This document shows positions 33,427-41,991 of a DNA stretch of 45,504 bases, piece after piece (within the stretch, counting starts at the first letter, position 1; each line of letters begins with the position of its first letter). The notes under the pieces were generated by a model, which had not been told where the DNA came from, did no database searches, and worked only from the letters and a program-made list of their open reading frames with translations. A program made the position numbers and the translations under genes. Source of the DNA: JANXUC01 sp043782485 (GTDB lineage: Bacteria > Acidobacteriota > Terriglobia > Terriglobales > Acidobacteriaceae); the NCBI GenBank assembly GCA_043782485.1, contig JAYWAL010000026.1:1-45504 (forward strand), written 5' to 3'.

Positions 33427-35940
33427 TTACTGAGCCGTCTCGGTGAAGGTGACCGTTCCGACTCCCGACATCGTGGCCGTAACGTGCACGACCTGAGGCG
33501 TCGTGGGCAGGGTATAGGTGGCGATGGCCCGGCCCAGAGAGTCGGTGGTGACGTTAGCTGATGCAAAGGTGCCGCTGACACCTCCGTCGTTGAAGGCGAC
33601 GGGAACTCCGGCAACGCCGTTGTTGTACTGGTCCACGACCTTGGCAATCAGCTTAGCGGGCAGCGTGGCTCCCGCCAGAGCTTTTTGGAAGTTGCCAGAG
33701 ACCAGCGAGATTCCCGTGGGCGCTCCGGCCAGGATCGTAATGGGCAGTGTTTGGCGAATACTGCCGGACATGGCAGAGATGGTGATGGCGCCGCCGATGA
33801 TGCCGCTGGTGTAGAACGTTTGGGCGCGGCCCTTGGCGTCGGTGACGATGTTGTTCGCCGAGAAGAGGCCACCCTTGCCGCCGTCGCTGAACACGATGGT
33901 TCCGCCGGGGACGCCGTTGCCGAGCGCATCGTCCAGCTGAACGACGAACGGTGCTGCCAGCGTGGTTTGCAGCGGACCAGTCTGTCTGCTGCCGCTGACG
34001 ACCGCGATGTGGTTCGGGGTGGCCCCAACTACGGTCACCGAAAATTTGGCGACCGTTGAGCTGGCATAAGAAGCTGTCGGCGTGTAGGTTCCGCCGGTCT
34101 TCGAGGTGGTGTACGTCGTGCTGGCATGCCCAGAGGCATCGGTGATAACGGGGTTGGGACTGAAAGTTCCTCCGCCCGGGGCATCCTTGAACGTGACGCT
34201 GGCACCGGCGACGGGCAAGCCGCTATACGGGTTGGTGGCAGTCACCTGAAGTGGAATTGGCAGGGCCGTGAGTCCCGGAGCGGCCTGGTTGCTGCCACCC
34301 GTGGGCGTAAGGTTGGTGAGTAAGCCCAGGATTTGCAGGTTCAGATTGGCACCCACGAAAACTTTGCCGTTGGCAATCGTCGGGGTATTGAAGTGGGCCA
34401 AGACCCCCATCTTCGAGTTGTTGTAGAGCGCCGGCAGGCTCGCATCGGAAGCATCGAAGGCGACGAAGCCGTTGCCGTTGGGGATCCACAGAACGCCGTT
34501 GCTGTTGCCGTTGGCGGAAATGGAAGGCGTGTGTGCGCAGCACATGGTGCTGTTATTCCGGTTGAGGAGCACCATCTGCCCATTCTGCATCGAGAACTGG
34601 GTCAGGCCCTGGTTTTGTCCGGTCAAGTAGACGAAGTTGTTCCAGTAAGCTGGCGTGCTGAACATGCGGCCCACCTGGCTTCCCGGTGGCGTGTGCGAAG
34701 TTGGCGGAACGACGTTTCCGTCAAACGGAATGAACTGCACGATCTGGCTGTTGTCGGTCGGGTTGAACTGGCCCATGTTGTCGCGGTCCAGCACGTAGAC
34801 GGATCCTTCCTTGCCGGAGCCAACCAGCAGGTGAGGGTGCGCTCCAGGCTGGTCAGGCAACATGAGGACGCCAGCTGAACCCACGTCGAGATCAGTGGAA
34901 TTCAGGTAGTTTACGTTATAGGGCGTGAAGTAGTCGCGCGCGGCGAGCACGCCGTTGCCGTTCCAGCCAATGCGCATAATGCTGGAGCCGTAGTCGTTGC
35001 CGCCAGTGTTGGCGTCGAATCCGCCGTTGGCGGTCGAGAAGAAGATGTTGCCAGCGTCATCGGAGGCCAAGCCACTCCCCGACTGCCAGATGTTGCCACG
35101 AGCGGCGGTGGTGTCCGGGGTATCGTTGTAAACGCCTAGTTGCAGCAGGGTGGTGGCGTCGTAGGCCACAATCCAGCCGCGCGTATTCTGGCCGTCGCAG
35201 CCGTTGGAGCCAAAGGCGACGTAGACGATGCCCTGGGACAGCAGAAGTCCCGGCCGCGCCAGCATGTTCTTGGCGGAACCATTGAGCAGCAGCATGCCGA
35301 GTTTGCCGGTGACCGTGGCGTTGATGTCCACCGGACCGCCTGCTTTTTCCATTCCGGTTGCCAGATCCAGGGAGTGGATGCGGAAATGGTAGCTACCGTT
35401 TTCTTTGGTTTTGGCTACGACATAGATGGTCTGGGACGCGACGTCAATGGTGGGCGTCCCCAAAATTCCCATTTCCTGGAAAGCGGTGGTGCTGGTGCAG
35501 CCCAGGTCCACGGCTGGCTCGGAGGTGATTCCCGCTGCCGGGTTCAGGAAATTGACCTGCCACAAGGGACTGCCGCCGTTGGCGGTATCGGCGTCGAAAG
35601 CGTAGACACTGTCATGCAGGGTCACCACATATACGATGTTGCGCAGACCCTGGCCCGGGATGTTCACGTTGGAAACAAACAGCGGCTGAGCCGCGACCAG
35701 GCCATCCACCGGCAGGGTGGCAATGATGCCGAAGGTGGACGCATTCACGTTGCCAGGTGTCAGAACGGTCTCGTTGGCATTCAGGCCAGAGCGGGTGTTG
35801 TCATTGTGCTGGGTGACGACGTTGACCTGTCCGAAAGCCGGGAGCGAAACCAGGGCGAACAGCAGGCCCAAAATGGCGGTCAGCGATCGGCTGACGCCGC
35901 GAAGCTGCTTCGGTGCGGAAAAGGCGAAAGGATTCATCAT
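33427..35940 (-). CDS. Secreted PQQ-like beta-propeller protein with bacterial Ig-like repeats
   Basis: About 837 residues. Signal peptide (LTAILGLLFALVSLPAFGQ); N-terminal ~530 residues form a PQQ/WD-type propeller (VTQHNDNTRSGLNANETVL, GQGLRNIVYVVTLHDSVYAFDADT, GILGTPTIDVASQTIYVVAKT, GSVYVLDRDNMGQF). Three successive Ig-like (Big_1/invasin type) modules close the protein, each with the pattern GTFSxNxVxTDAxGxAxTTYT. Such proteins are common secreted or surface proteins in Acidobacteriota; they bind rather than catalyse, and the ADH-type PQQ residues are not evident. Two ATGs (35940, 35937) are possible starts; AGGAG lies 12 bases before the first. The gene is convergent with the TonB receptor and shows no operon partner. 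Confidence 0.85.
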   Translation of the reverse strand: MMNPFAFSAPKQLRGVSRSLTAILGLLFALVSLPAFGQVNVVTQHNDNTRSGLNANETVLTPGNVNASTFGIIATLPVDGLVAAQPLFVSNVNIPGQGLRNIVYVVTLHDSVYAFDADTANGGSPLWQVNFLNPAAGITSEPAVDLGCTSTTAFQEMGILGTPTIDVASQTIYVVAKTKENGSYHFRIHSLDLATGMEKAGGPVDINATVTGKLGMLLLNGSAKNMLARPGLLLSQGIVYVAFGSNGCDGQNTRGWIVAYDATTLLQLGVYNDTPDTTAARGNIWQSGSGLASDDAGNIFFSTANGGFDANTGGNDYGSSIMRIGWNGNGVLAARDYFTPYNVNYLNSTDLDVGSAGVLMLPDQPGAHPHLLVGSGKEGSVYVLDRDNMGQFNPTDNSQIVQFIPFDGNVVPPTSHTPPGSQVGRMFSTPAYWNNFVYLTGQNQGLTQFSMQNGQMVLLNRNNSTMCCAHTPSISANGNSNGVLWIPNGNGFVAFDASDASLPALYNNSKMGVLAHFNTPTIANGKVFVGANLNLQILGLLTNLTPTGGSNQAAPGLTALPIPLQVTATNPYSGLPVAGASVTFKDAPGGGTFSPNPVITDASGHASTTYTTSKTGGTYTPTASYASSTVAKFSVTVVGATPNHIAVVSGSRQTGPLQTTLAAPFVVQLDDALGNGVPGGTIVFSDGGKGGLFSANNIVTDAKGRAQTFYTSGIIGGAITISAMSGSIRQTLPITILAGAPTGISLVSGNFQKALAGATLPAKLIAKVVDQYNNGVAGVPVAFNDGGVSGTFASANVTTDSLGRAIATYTLPTTPQVVHVTATMSGVGTVTFTETAQ

Positions 35941-36180
35941 GGCCGGTTCAAACTCCTGTGAGGGATGCCTACCAAGTGGCAAGCGGAGGGCCGAAATCAG
36001 ACTTGGCAGGGAATCGGGGATTTCCTTTATTATCACAGACTTCTGTGCAGGCTGTGGGAAAATCATGTGCAAAGTTTTTCACATTGGCTGTGGCAGGGAG
36101 CACAACTGGGGTGGAGTAGGACAATCGTGCTACCGGCTGGTTACCCGAGCCTCAGGGCCTGATTTGTGGCTCTTAGAGCT

Positions 36181-36936
36181 TCAGGGGCGCAGAGTGGGCC
36201 GCAGCAACACTTCGCTCACAAACGACTGCGGGGACTGGGTGACCAGCATCTGGACCGCATGGGCGACGTCCTCGGGTTGCAGCATGCGTTTAGGGTCTTT
36301 ACCCTTGTGGGGAGAGAGTTCGGTGTTGGTGGAGCCGGGGCAGACGACGGAGACGCGGATGCCGTGTTCGCGGAGTTCTTCGGCGGCGGAATAGCTGAGG
36401 CCGTTGAGTCCCCATTTTGAGGCGGCGTAAGCTGCGCCGTTGGGCAGCGCGTTTTTGCCGGCGAGCGATGAGATGTTCACGATGTGGCCGGTTTTGGCTG
36501 CGATCATGAGGGGCGAGAATGCCTTCATGCAGAAGTAGACGCCGCGTAGGTTGGTGTTGAGAATGCGGTCCCAGTCTTCATTGGCGAGCTTGTGCAGCGG
36601 GTCGCCAAAGCCGCCGATGCCTGCGTTGTTGACAAGGATGTCGCAGCGGTGGAGGGTCTGTTCAACCAGGTGGGCGGCTTGCTCGACCGAGGCGAACATG
36701 GTGACGTCGCACAGCAACGCCTGTGCGGAACCTTGCGCGGCGTGGATTGCAGCTACCGTTTGGTCGAGATGCAATTGCGTGCGACCGCAGGCGACCACAT
36801 GAGCACCCAGGCTGGCGAGGTTGCTTGCAATGGCGGCACCGATGCCCCGTCCGGCACCGGTTACGACGGCGACTTGATGTTGCAGGAACTGGTGCCCGTT
36901 CGTGCTCATGCTGGTCGGGTTTTGGTCGATGGTCAT
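36181..36936 (-). CDS. Short-chain dehydrogenase/reductase (SDR)
   Basis: 251 residues, classical SDR length. Rossmann nucleotide motif TGAGRGIG near residue 27, NNAGIGGFGDP, and the catalytic tetrad with a Ser in NISSLAG and Tyr170/Lys174 in YAASK. The GRTQ at the end of the second beta-strand suggests NADP(H) preference because of the Arg. It reduces or oxidises a carbonyl/alcohol pair; the substrate is unknown, though 3-oxoacyl-ACP reductase (FabG)-like sequence is common in this group. ATG 36936 was chosen over 36909 because AGG stands 9 bases before it; both remain possible. It is monocistronic as far as can be seen, and its neighbours give no clue to substrate. Confidence 0.9.
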   Translation of the reverse strand: MTIDQNPTSMSTNGHQFLQHQVAVVTGAGRGIGAAIASNLASLGAHVVACGRTQLHLDQTVAAIHAAQGSAQALLCDVTMFASVEQAAHLVEQTLHRCDILVNNAGIGGFGDPLHKLANEDWDRILNTNLRGVYFCMKAFSPLMIAAKTGHIVNISSLAGKNALPNGAAYAASKWGLNGLSYSAAEELREHGIRVSVVCPGSTNTELSPHKGKDPKRMLQPEDVAHAVQMLVTQSPQSFVSEVLLRPTLRP

Positions 36937-37044
36937 ATTTTGTAACCTATAAGTTTGTGGCCCCACATTGGTGCCAGTGGTGTCCAAGTATCCAAGTTCG
37001 AGGAAAAGGCATCCTAGCAGATGAGGGAAATCGAAATTGCTGGC

Positions 37045-37074
37045 TTGCCTTAAGGCTTGTACCGTCAATATAAT
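37045..37074 (+). promoter_or_regulatory. Promoter for the Ala/Pro-linker secreted protein gene
   Basis: TTGCCT (37045-37050), an 18-base spacer and a perfect TATAAT (37069-37074). Transcription would begin near 37081, leaving a leader of about 160 bases. The stretch 36937-37243 otherwise holds only this promoter and the 10-bp repeats. Confidence 0.55.
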
Positions 37075-37196
37075 CCGGGCACCGGAAAACGTTGACCCGT
37101 GGCAATTTTGTGCGTGCGGCGGGTGCGCGGTTTCGGAGCTTCTTGTAGCGGGCGGCGCCGATGCCTGTTTGTGAAGTGGAATGCCGTCCCTAATTT

Positions 37197-37226
37197 CCCG
37201 AAACTACCCGAAACTACCCGAAACTA
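37197..37226. repeat. Three perfect tandem copies of a 10-bp unit
   Basis: CCCGAAACTA is repeated three times without a mismatch and ends 2 bases before the GGAGGAG ribosome-binding site (37229-37235) of the following gene. Change in copy number would shift leader structure without touching the coding region. Confidence 0.85.
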
Positions 37227-37243
37227 ACGGAGGAGTAATTTTG

Positions 37244-38557
37244 ATGAAGAAGATATTGGCGTTGATGCTGCTGACCCTGGGAGCACTGGCGCTTGCCACC
37301 CCGACCGCCGTGGCCCAAGCTGCTGCGGCCCCGCCTGCTGCGGCTCCTGCTGCTGCCGCCCCTGCTGCTACGGCCCCGGCCACGCAGAAGAAGGAAATTA
37401 AGGATCAAGCGGAATACAACGCCTATGTGGCCGCCATTCAGCAAACGGATGTCAACGCCAAGATCAGTGGGCTAGAGGCATTTTCCCAGCAGTATCCCAA
37501 CAGCGTAGTCCGAGAAGATGGCATGGAAGCGCTGCTGGCGGCGTACCAGCAAACGAACAACGCGGCCAAAGTGGAAGATGTGGCGCAGCGTCTGTTGGTG
37601 ATTAATCCCAACAACATCAAGGCGCTCGCCATTCTTTCGTATTTGAAGAAAGCCAGCGGAGACTTTGCCAACGCTCGCAAATTTGCCGAGCAGGGTTCGA
37701 CCGCACTGGCCAACTACGCCAAGCCGGACGGCGTGGCCCAGGCTGACTACGACAAGCAGAAGGTCAGCTTCACCGAACTGTTCAACAATGTGATTGGTTA
37801 TTCGGCGTGGCAGACGAAAGATTTTGCCTCGGCGCAGAAGTTCCTCAAGCTCTCGGTAGCGGGAAATCCGACGAGTCTCGAAGACGTTTATGCGCTGGCG
37901 GTTTCCTCGCTGCCGCCTTCGACACCGGACGACATGCCAGCTGGCTTGTTCTGGATTGCCCGCGCGGCCGCTCTTTCCACCGACCCCAAGGGTAAGGAAC
38001 AGATCAGCAAGTTTGGCCACAGCAAGTACGTGAAGTACCACGGCACCGAAGATGGCTGGGCGCAGCTGCTGGCCCAGGCCGCCAACACGCCCGCGCTTCC
38101 GGCTGGCTTCGACGTGACCAAATACGTTCCGCCAACGCCCGAGCAACAGGCTGCCGACATTGTGCAGAAGAAACAGCCCAAGGACATGGACTTTGCCGAA
38201 TGGGAGCTGGTTCTCTCCGAGGGCAAGCAGGAAGACAAGGACAAAGTCTGGAACGCCATCAAGGGTCAGCCGTTGCAGATGGTCGGCAATGTGATCTCCG
38301 TGACCCCGACCAAGATTCAGTTGGCGGCCAGTGTGGATGACATTGAAGCCAAGAAGCTGGACATTGAACTGACGATGGCCGGCCCGATTCCAGCCAAGAT
38401 GATGCCCAAGGAAGCAACCGACTTGCAGTTCGGCGGCGTTCCGGATAGCTACACGCCGAAGCCTTTTGTCATGCAGATGATCAACGGAACTTTGCTGACC
38501 AAGGCCGCTCCGACACCGGCACATAAGGCTCCGGTGCACCATAAGGCTACGCACTAG
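37244..38557 (+). CDS. Exported helical-repeat protein with Ala/Pro-rich linker, function unknown
   Basis: 437 residues. Signal peptide (ILALMLLTLGALALATPTAVAQ), then a low-complexity Ala/Pro linker (about 24-48), then TPR-like helices from about 55 to 200 (YVAAIQQTDVNAKISGLEAFSQQYPNS begins with the tetratrico-like spacing, KALAILSYLKKASGDFANARKFAEQG). The second half has an all-alpha stretch and a predicted beta-rich end (QMVGNVISVTPTKIQLAAS, MAGPIPAKMMPKEATDLQFGG). The tail is His/Lys/Pro-rich. Likely periplasmic. ATG 37244 is secure: GGAGGAG lies 8 bases upstream. The gene has its own promoter and terminator, and the strong signals suggest high expression. I do not recognise a named family. 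Confidence 0.8.
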   Translation: MKKILALMLLTLGALALATPTAVAQAAAAPPAAAPAAAAPAATAPATQKKEIKDQAEYNAYVAAIQQTDVNAKISGLEAFSQQYPNSVVREDGMEALLAAYQQTNNAAKVEDVAQRLLVINPNNIKALAILSYLKKASGDFANARKFAEQGSTALANYAKPDGVAQADYDKQKVSFTELFNNVIGYSAWQTKDFASAQKFLKLSVAGNPTSLEDVYALAVSSLPPSTPDDMPAGLFWIARAAALSTDPKGKEQISKFGHSKYVKYHGTEDGWAQLLAQAANTPALPAGFDVTKYVPPTPEQQAADIVQKKQPKDMDFAEWELVLSEGKQEDKDKVWNAIKGQPLQMVGNVISVTPTKIQLAASVDDIEAKKLDIELTMAGPIPAKMMPKEATDLQFGGVPDSYTPKPFVMQMINGTLLTKAAPTPAHKAPVHHKATH

Positions 38558-38585
38558 GCGGTTTGAACTCAAGCGAAACAAAAAG

Positions 38586-38611
38586 GGCAGCCAGAGATGG
38601 CTGCCTTTTTT
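38586..38611 (+). terminator. Intrinsic terminator
   Basis: GGCAGCC-AGAGAT-GGCTGCC followed by six T, preceded by a run of A, 28 bases after the stop. The flanking A and T runs could also let it end the convergent vapC transcript, whose stop is at 38630. Confidence 0.88.
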
Positions 38612-38629
38612 GTTTTCCGATGATCCCAG

Positions 38630-39016
38630 TCAGCGATTCGCCAGAGTGTGGAGCTGCGTCAGACCGAGCAATCGTTCGTCGGCTGTAACCAGAGTTAGCC
38701 CCAAGACCTCGGCAGTCGCTGCCAGAATACGGTCGGACGGGTCTTGATGTAAGGAAAGCTCACGCGCCCGCAGAGCAATCTCATGCGTGAATGGAGCCTG
38801 TTTGGTTCCGGAGGTTGCCTCTGCCAGCCATTCCGCCAGATCCCCAGGGATGTGGATTCTCTTCTTGAAGTTCAAGGTGAGAGCTTCCCAGGTGCTGATC
38901 GGGGAGAGCCAAAGTTCATTGGCACCGCTGGAGAGTTCTCGGGCGGTGTTGGGGCCAAGTCGTTCAGGCTCAAGCAGCGTCCACAGCCAGATATGGGTGT
39001 CGAGCAGGAGCTTCAA
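38630..39016 (-). CDS. vapC: PIN-domain toxin, VapC family
   Basis: 128 residues from TTG 39016. PIN ribonuclease fold with the four conserved acidic residues: D6 in LLLDTHIWLW, E44 in STWEA, D95 in DPSDRILAA and D113 in VTADERL. It cleaves RNA (often tRNA or rRNA) when free of antitoxin. The TTG start overlaps the antitoxin stop in TTGA and has GGGAGG 10 bases upstream inside the antitoxin gene; a GTG at 39034 would add six residues but gives an unusual N-terminus. Paired with the Phd/YefM-type antitoxin directly upstream, a frequent VapC combination. Confidence 0.9.
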   Translation of the reverse strand: MKLLLDTHIWLWTLLEPERLGPNTARELSSGANELWLSPISTWEALTLNFKKRIHIPGDLAEWLAEATSGTKQAPFTHEIALRARELSLHQDPSDRILAATAEVLGLTLVTADERLLGLTQLHTLANR

Positions 39017-39267
39017 TCGCGAAGAGCCTCCCACTCGTCCGGGTCATTCGCTGGTGACACAATGTCGCCAAGAATCTCGAATTTGCCCTTCATCGAACCA
39101 ATCCAGGCTGCCCGATCCTGCACCACCTCGGTGGGAACGACATCAGCGACCGGTTTGCCAAAGCGGGTCACGCGAATCGGTTCCCGAGTGCGGCGAACCT
39201 GTTCGAGCAGGCCCAGACACTTGGCTTTGAACTCGGAGATAGATACTTCTTCCACTCTAGCGACCAT
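39013..39267 (-). CDS. Phd/YefM-family antitoxin
   Basis: 84 residues. N-terminal Phd/YefM DNA-binding fold (EVSISEFKAKCLGLLEQVRRTREPIRVTRFGKPVADVVP) and a C-terminal toxin-binding tail (SPANDPDEWEALRD). It neutralises the VapC-type toxin and represses the shared operon. The start codon and second codon (ATGGTC) are the same hexamer that recurs twice upstream, which may be part of the operator. Stop overlaps the toxin start by 4 bases. Confidence 0.9.
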   Translation of the reverse strand: MVARVEEVSISEFKAKCLGLLEQVRRTREPIRVTRFGKPVADVVPTEVVQDRAAWIGSMKGKFEILGDIVSPANDPDEWEALRD

Positions 39268-39304
39268 AGTTAAAAGTTTAAACCATGGTCGATTAAATGG
39301 TCAA
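39264..39304. promoter_or_regulatory. Candidate autoregulatory operator of the toxin-antitoxin operon
   Basis: ATGGTC occurs three times in 41 bases: inverted at 39264-39269 (the antitoxin start), direct at 39287-39292 and 39299-39304. The middle copy is within the palindrome ACCATGGT. The stretch is AT-rich and directly upstream of the antitoxin gene, as expected for a Phd-type operator and promoter. Confidence 0.45.
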
Positions 39305-39334
39305 TCTGACCTAGGTTAAGGAAAATCCGCCGCC

Positions 39335-39613
39335 TTAGCGTGCCAATTTCCGCTCGTGCGGCAGCAGACGGGTGCTCCGCGAGGGGCGCTTGCCAACTTC
39401 CCGGATCGGTTTCAGGTCGATCTCCAGCTCCGCCAGGGTCCGGCTAAGGGTGTTGCGGTGCATACCCAGCTCGCGCGCGGCGCGGCACTGGTTGCCTTTG
39501 TTTTCCTCGAGCACGGCCAGGATGAAGCGCTTCTTAAATTCGCGCACAGCCTCGGAGTAGAGGATTTTGCTATTGTGCATTTGCAGGACGAGGGATTCGA
39601 GTTGGTCTTTCAC
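39335..39613 (-). CDS. Small Fis-type helix-turn-helix DNA-binding protein
   Basis: 92 residues from a GTG start with AAAGG 9 bases upstream. The region from about 22 to 65 (VREFKKRFILAVLEENKGNQCRAARELGMHRNTLSRTLAELEI) is the Fis/NtrC C-terminal helix-turn-helix, with the recognition helix MHRNTLSRTL. There is no response-regulator or AAA+ domain, so it is a stand-alone DNA-binding protein, similar in size to Fis. The tail is basic. It follows cvpA on the same strand by 82 bases and may be co-transcribed with purC-cvpA. Targets unknown. Confidence 0.85.
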   Translation of the reverse strand: MKDQLESLVLQMHNSKILYSEAVREFKKRFILAVLEENKGNQCRAARELGMHRNTLSRTLAELEIDLKPIREVGKRPSRSTRLLPHERKLAR

Positions 39614-39695
39614 TGGGGAACCTTTCGTTTGATGTCAGTCGTGCTGGGTCCTTGCTAGGTCGTTCTGCAACTAGTATGTCGAGCCGTGAAGCGAG

Positions 39696-40259
39696 TTAAG
39701 GAGAGGCGTGCTTATCTCCGTGCATCGCACCGGCCTGGAATTTCGTTACCGCATCGGCGCCTTGGCGGAAGCGCGCGCGTATTTCTGATGGTGCCAGCCA
39801 ACTCGCTCCCCGCGCCACCACCAGAAAATAGGGAGCCAGTTGCGAATCTTCCAGCCAATTTGACTGCGGGTTGAACGTGGTGAAGCCGAGCAACACCACA
39901 GCCGCCGTCAAACAGCCTCGAACCAAACCAAACGCTGCGCCGAGAATTCGATCAAACCAACGCAACCCTACTTCTTTCAGCGCCCAACGAACCAGCCTGC
40001 CGGTGATCCCGGCCAAAATAATGACCGCGAGCAGGATGGTAATGAATCCAATGATTTCGGCAATCCACTGCGACTTTACGTACGGAGCGAACCACGCCGC
40101 CACGACATGATACTCCCATGCCGCGAGCAAGTAGCCTACCACCAAACCGGCGAGTGAGATGGCCTCAAAAACGAAACCTTGAAACGCGGCCAGGAGCACG
40201 GAAGCGCCAACAATGACGAGGATTCCCCAGTCAGCCGCGTTCAATGCAGTGAGGGTCAC
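39696..40259 (-). CDS. cvpA: CvpA family membrane protein
   Basis: 187 residues from a GTG start. Four hydrophobic helices are visible: WGILVIVGASVLLAAFQGF, AISLAGLVVGYLLAAW, IIGFITILLAVIILAGITG and LGAAFGLVRGCLTAAVVLLG, with the conserved LRWFDRILGAAFGLVRG motif between the last two. The C-terminal ~50 residues are soluble and basic. CvpA is an inner-membrane protein first linked to colicin V production and to purine-regulated operons; placement 63 bases after purC agrees with that old link. Molecular function is unsettled in the family. Confidence 0.9.
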   Translation of the reverse strand: MTLTALNAADWGILVIVGASVLLAAFQGFVFEAISLAGLVVGYLLAAWEYHVVAAWFAPYVKSQWIAEIIGFITILLAVIILAGITGRLVRWALKEVGLRWFDRILGAAFGLVRGCLTAAVVLLGFTTFNPQSNWLEDSQLAPYFLVVARGASWLAPSEIRARFRQGADAVTKFQAGAMHGDKHASP

Positions 40260-40283
40260 GCACGGCTCCGTGGGGTGCCAGCC

Positions 40284-40322
40284 ATGCTCGTGCTACCCAT
40301 GCTCGTGCTACTCAGGCTCGTG

Positions 40323-40328
<6 letters not shown>
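40284..40328. repeat. Three tandem 15-bp repeats between purC and cvpA
   Basis: Units ATGCTCGTGCTACCC, ATGCTCGTGCTACTC and AGGCTCGTGCTACCC lie head to tail. The last unit runs 6 bases into the 3' end of purC. Period 15 keeps reading frame, but no gene uses it. Confidence 0.85.
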
Positions 40329-41231
<903 letters not shown>

Positions 41232-41260
41232 GACTAATTTTACCCAGAAAAGCAGCGTCG

Positions 41261-41288
41261 ATTCTAATGGGTGGAAAAATTTTGTCAA
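41261..41288 (-). promoter_or_regulatory. Sigma-70-type promoter of purC
   Basis: On the minus strand TTGACA (41288-41283), 16 bases, TAGAAT (41266-41261). Both hexamers are at or near consensus. Predicted start about 41255, giving a leader near 24 bases. Confidence 0.65.
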
Positions 41289-41459
41289 CCGGGGCAGAAA
41301 TATTTTTCGGTTGACTTTTGAGCCTAGCCGGGACCCGCCGAATCGGTGGAGGGCGCCTCCCGGATCGCGCAGCGCCCACGTTCATGGAAGGGAACATTCT
41401 GGGCATTTGCCGCAGGAGCCTGCTGTCCGGGTGCTTGCGATGTATTCTCGCCAACGGTC

Positions 41460-41488
41460 TTGAACCCGTCGCTCGAGTGGCATAGGAT
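41460..41488 (+). promoter_or_regulatory. Candidate promoter of the molybdenum hydroxylase operon
   Basis: TTGAAC, 17 bases, TAGGAT; predicted start about 41495 with GGAGG before the ATG at 41536. The rest of 41289-41535 shows no gene. Confidence 0.42.
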
Positions 41489-41535
41489 GATGGGCACGTT
41501 GCGTAGAGTCCCAGATCCGCAAGCCCGGAGGAAAA

Positions 41536-41991
41536 ATGGTTCGCTTCAAGATCAACGGCCAAGAACGAACTCACGATGGCGATCCCGAAATGCCTCTCCT
41601 GTGGTACTTGCGGGATATTGCCGAATTTACCGGCACCAAGTTTGGCTGCGGCATGGCTCTGTGCGGAGCCTGTACCGTTCATCAGGACGGAGACGCTGTG
41701 CGATCCTGCTCCGTCGCCATGAAGGACGTGAATGGCACGAGCATCACGACCATTGAAGGGATCTCCAGCGATGGCCTACATCCGGTGCAGAAGGCTTGGA
41801 TGGAGATCAAGGTTCCGCAATGCGGATATTGCCAGACCGGGCAGATCATGCAAGCCATTGCCTTGCTCAAGCAGAATCACAATCCGAGCGACCAGGAAAT
41901 TGACACGGCGATGTCTGGCAACCTGTGCCGTTGCGGGACCTACCAGCGCATTCGAGCGGCGATCCACCAGGCTGCCAAGGAGCTAGCGTGA
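41536..41991 (+). CDS. (2Fe-2S)-binding small subunit of a xanthine-dehydrogenase-family molybdenum hydroxylase
   Basis: 151 residues. Plant-type ferredoxin cluster ligands C38, C43, C46 and C58 (FGCGMALCGACTVHQDG), then the helical second cluster C96, C99, C131 and C133 (CGYCQTGQ, NLCRCGTYQRIR). Length and layout match IorA/CoxS-type subunits. It carries electrons from the molybdenum site. GGAGG precedes the ATG, and the stop overlaps the GTG start of the large subunit by 4 bases (GTGA), so the two chains are made in equal amounts. No own signal peptide: it is probably exported by riding with the Tat-signal large subunit. Confidence 0.94.
   Translation: MVRFKINGQERTHDGDPEMPLLWYLRDIAEFTGTKFGCGMALCGACTVHQDGDAVRSCSVAMKDVNGTSITTIEGISSDGLHPVQKAWMEIKVPQCGYCQTGQIMQAIALLKQNHNPSDQEIDTAMSGNLCRCGTYQRIRAAIHQAAKELA

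Noticed and set aside
35140..35961. 273-codon plus-strand frame over the start of the PQQ-like/Ig gene
   Set aside because: The minus strand has a clear signal peptide and propeller motifs there; the plus frame has no ribosome-binding site or recognisable fold.
36034..36047. CACAGA-CT-TCTGTG inverted repeat upstream of the PQQ-like/Ig gene
   Set aside because: Short and isolated, with no convincing -35 near the GATAAT-like hexamer; could be chance.
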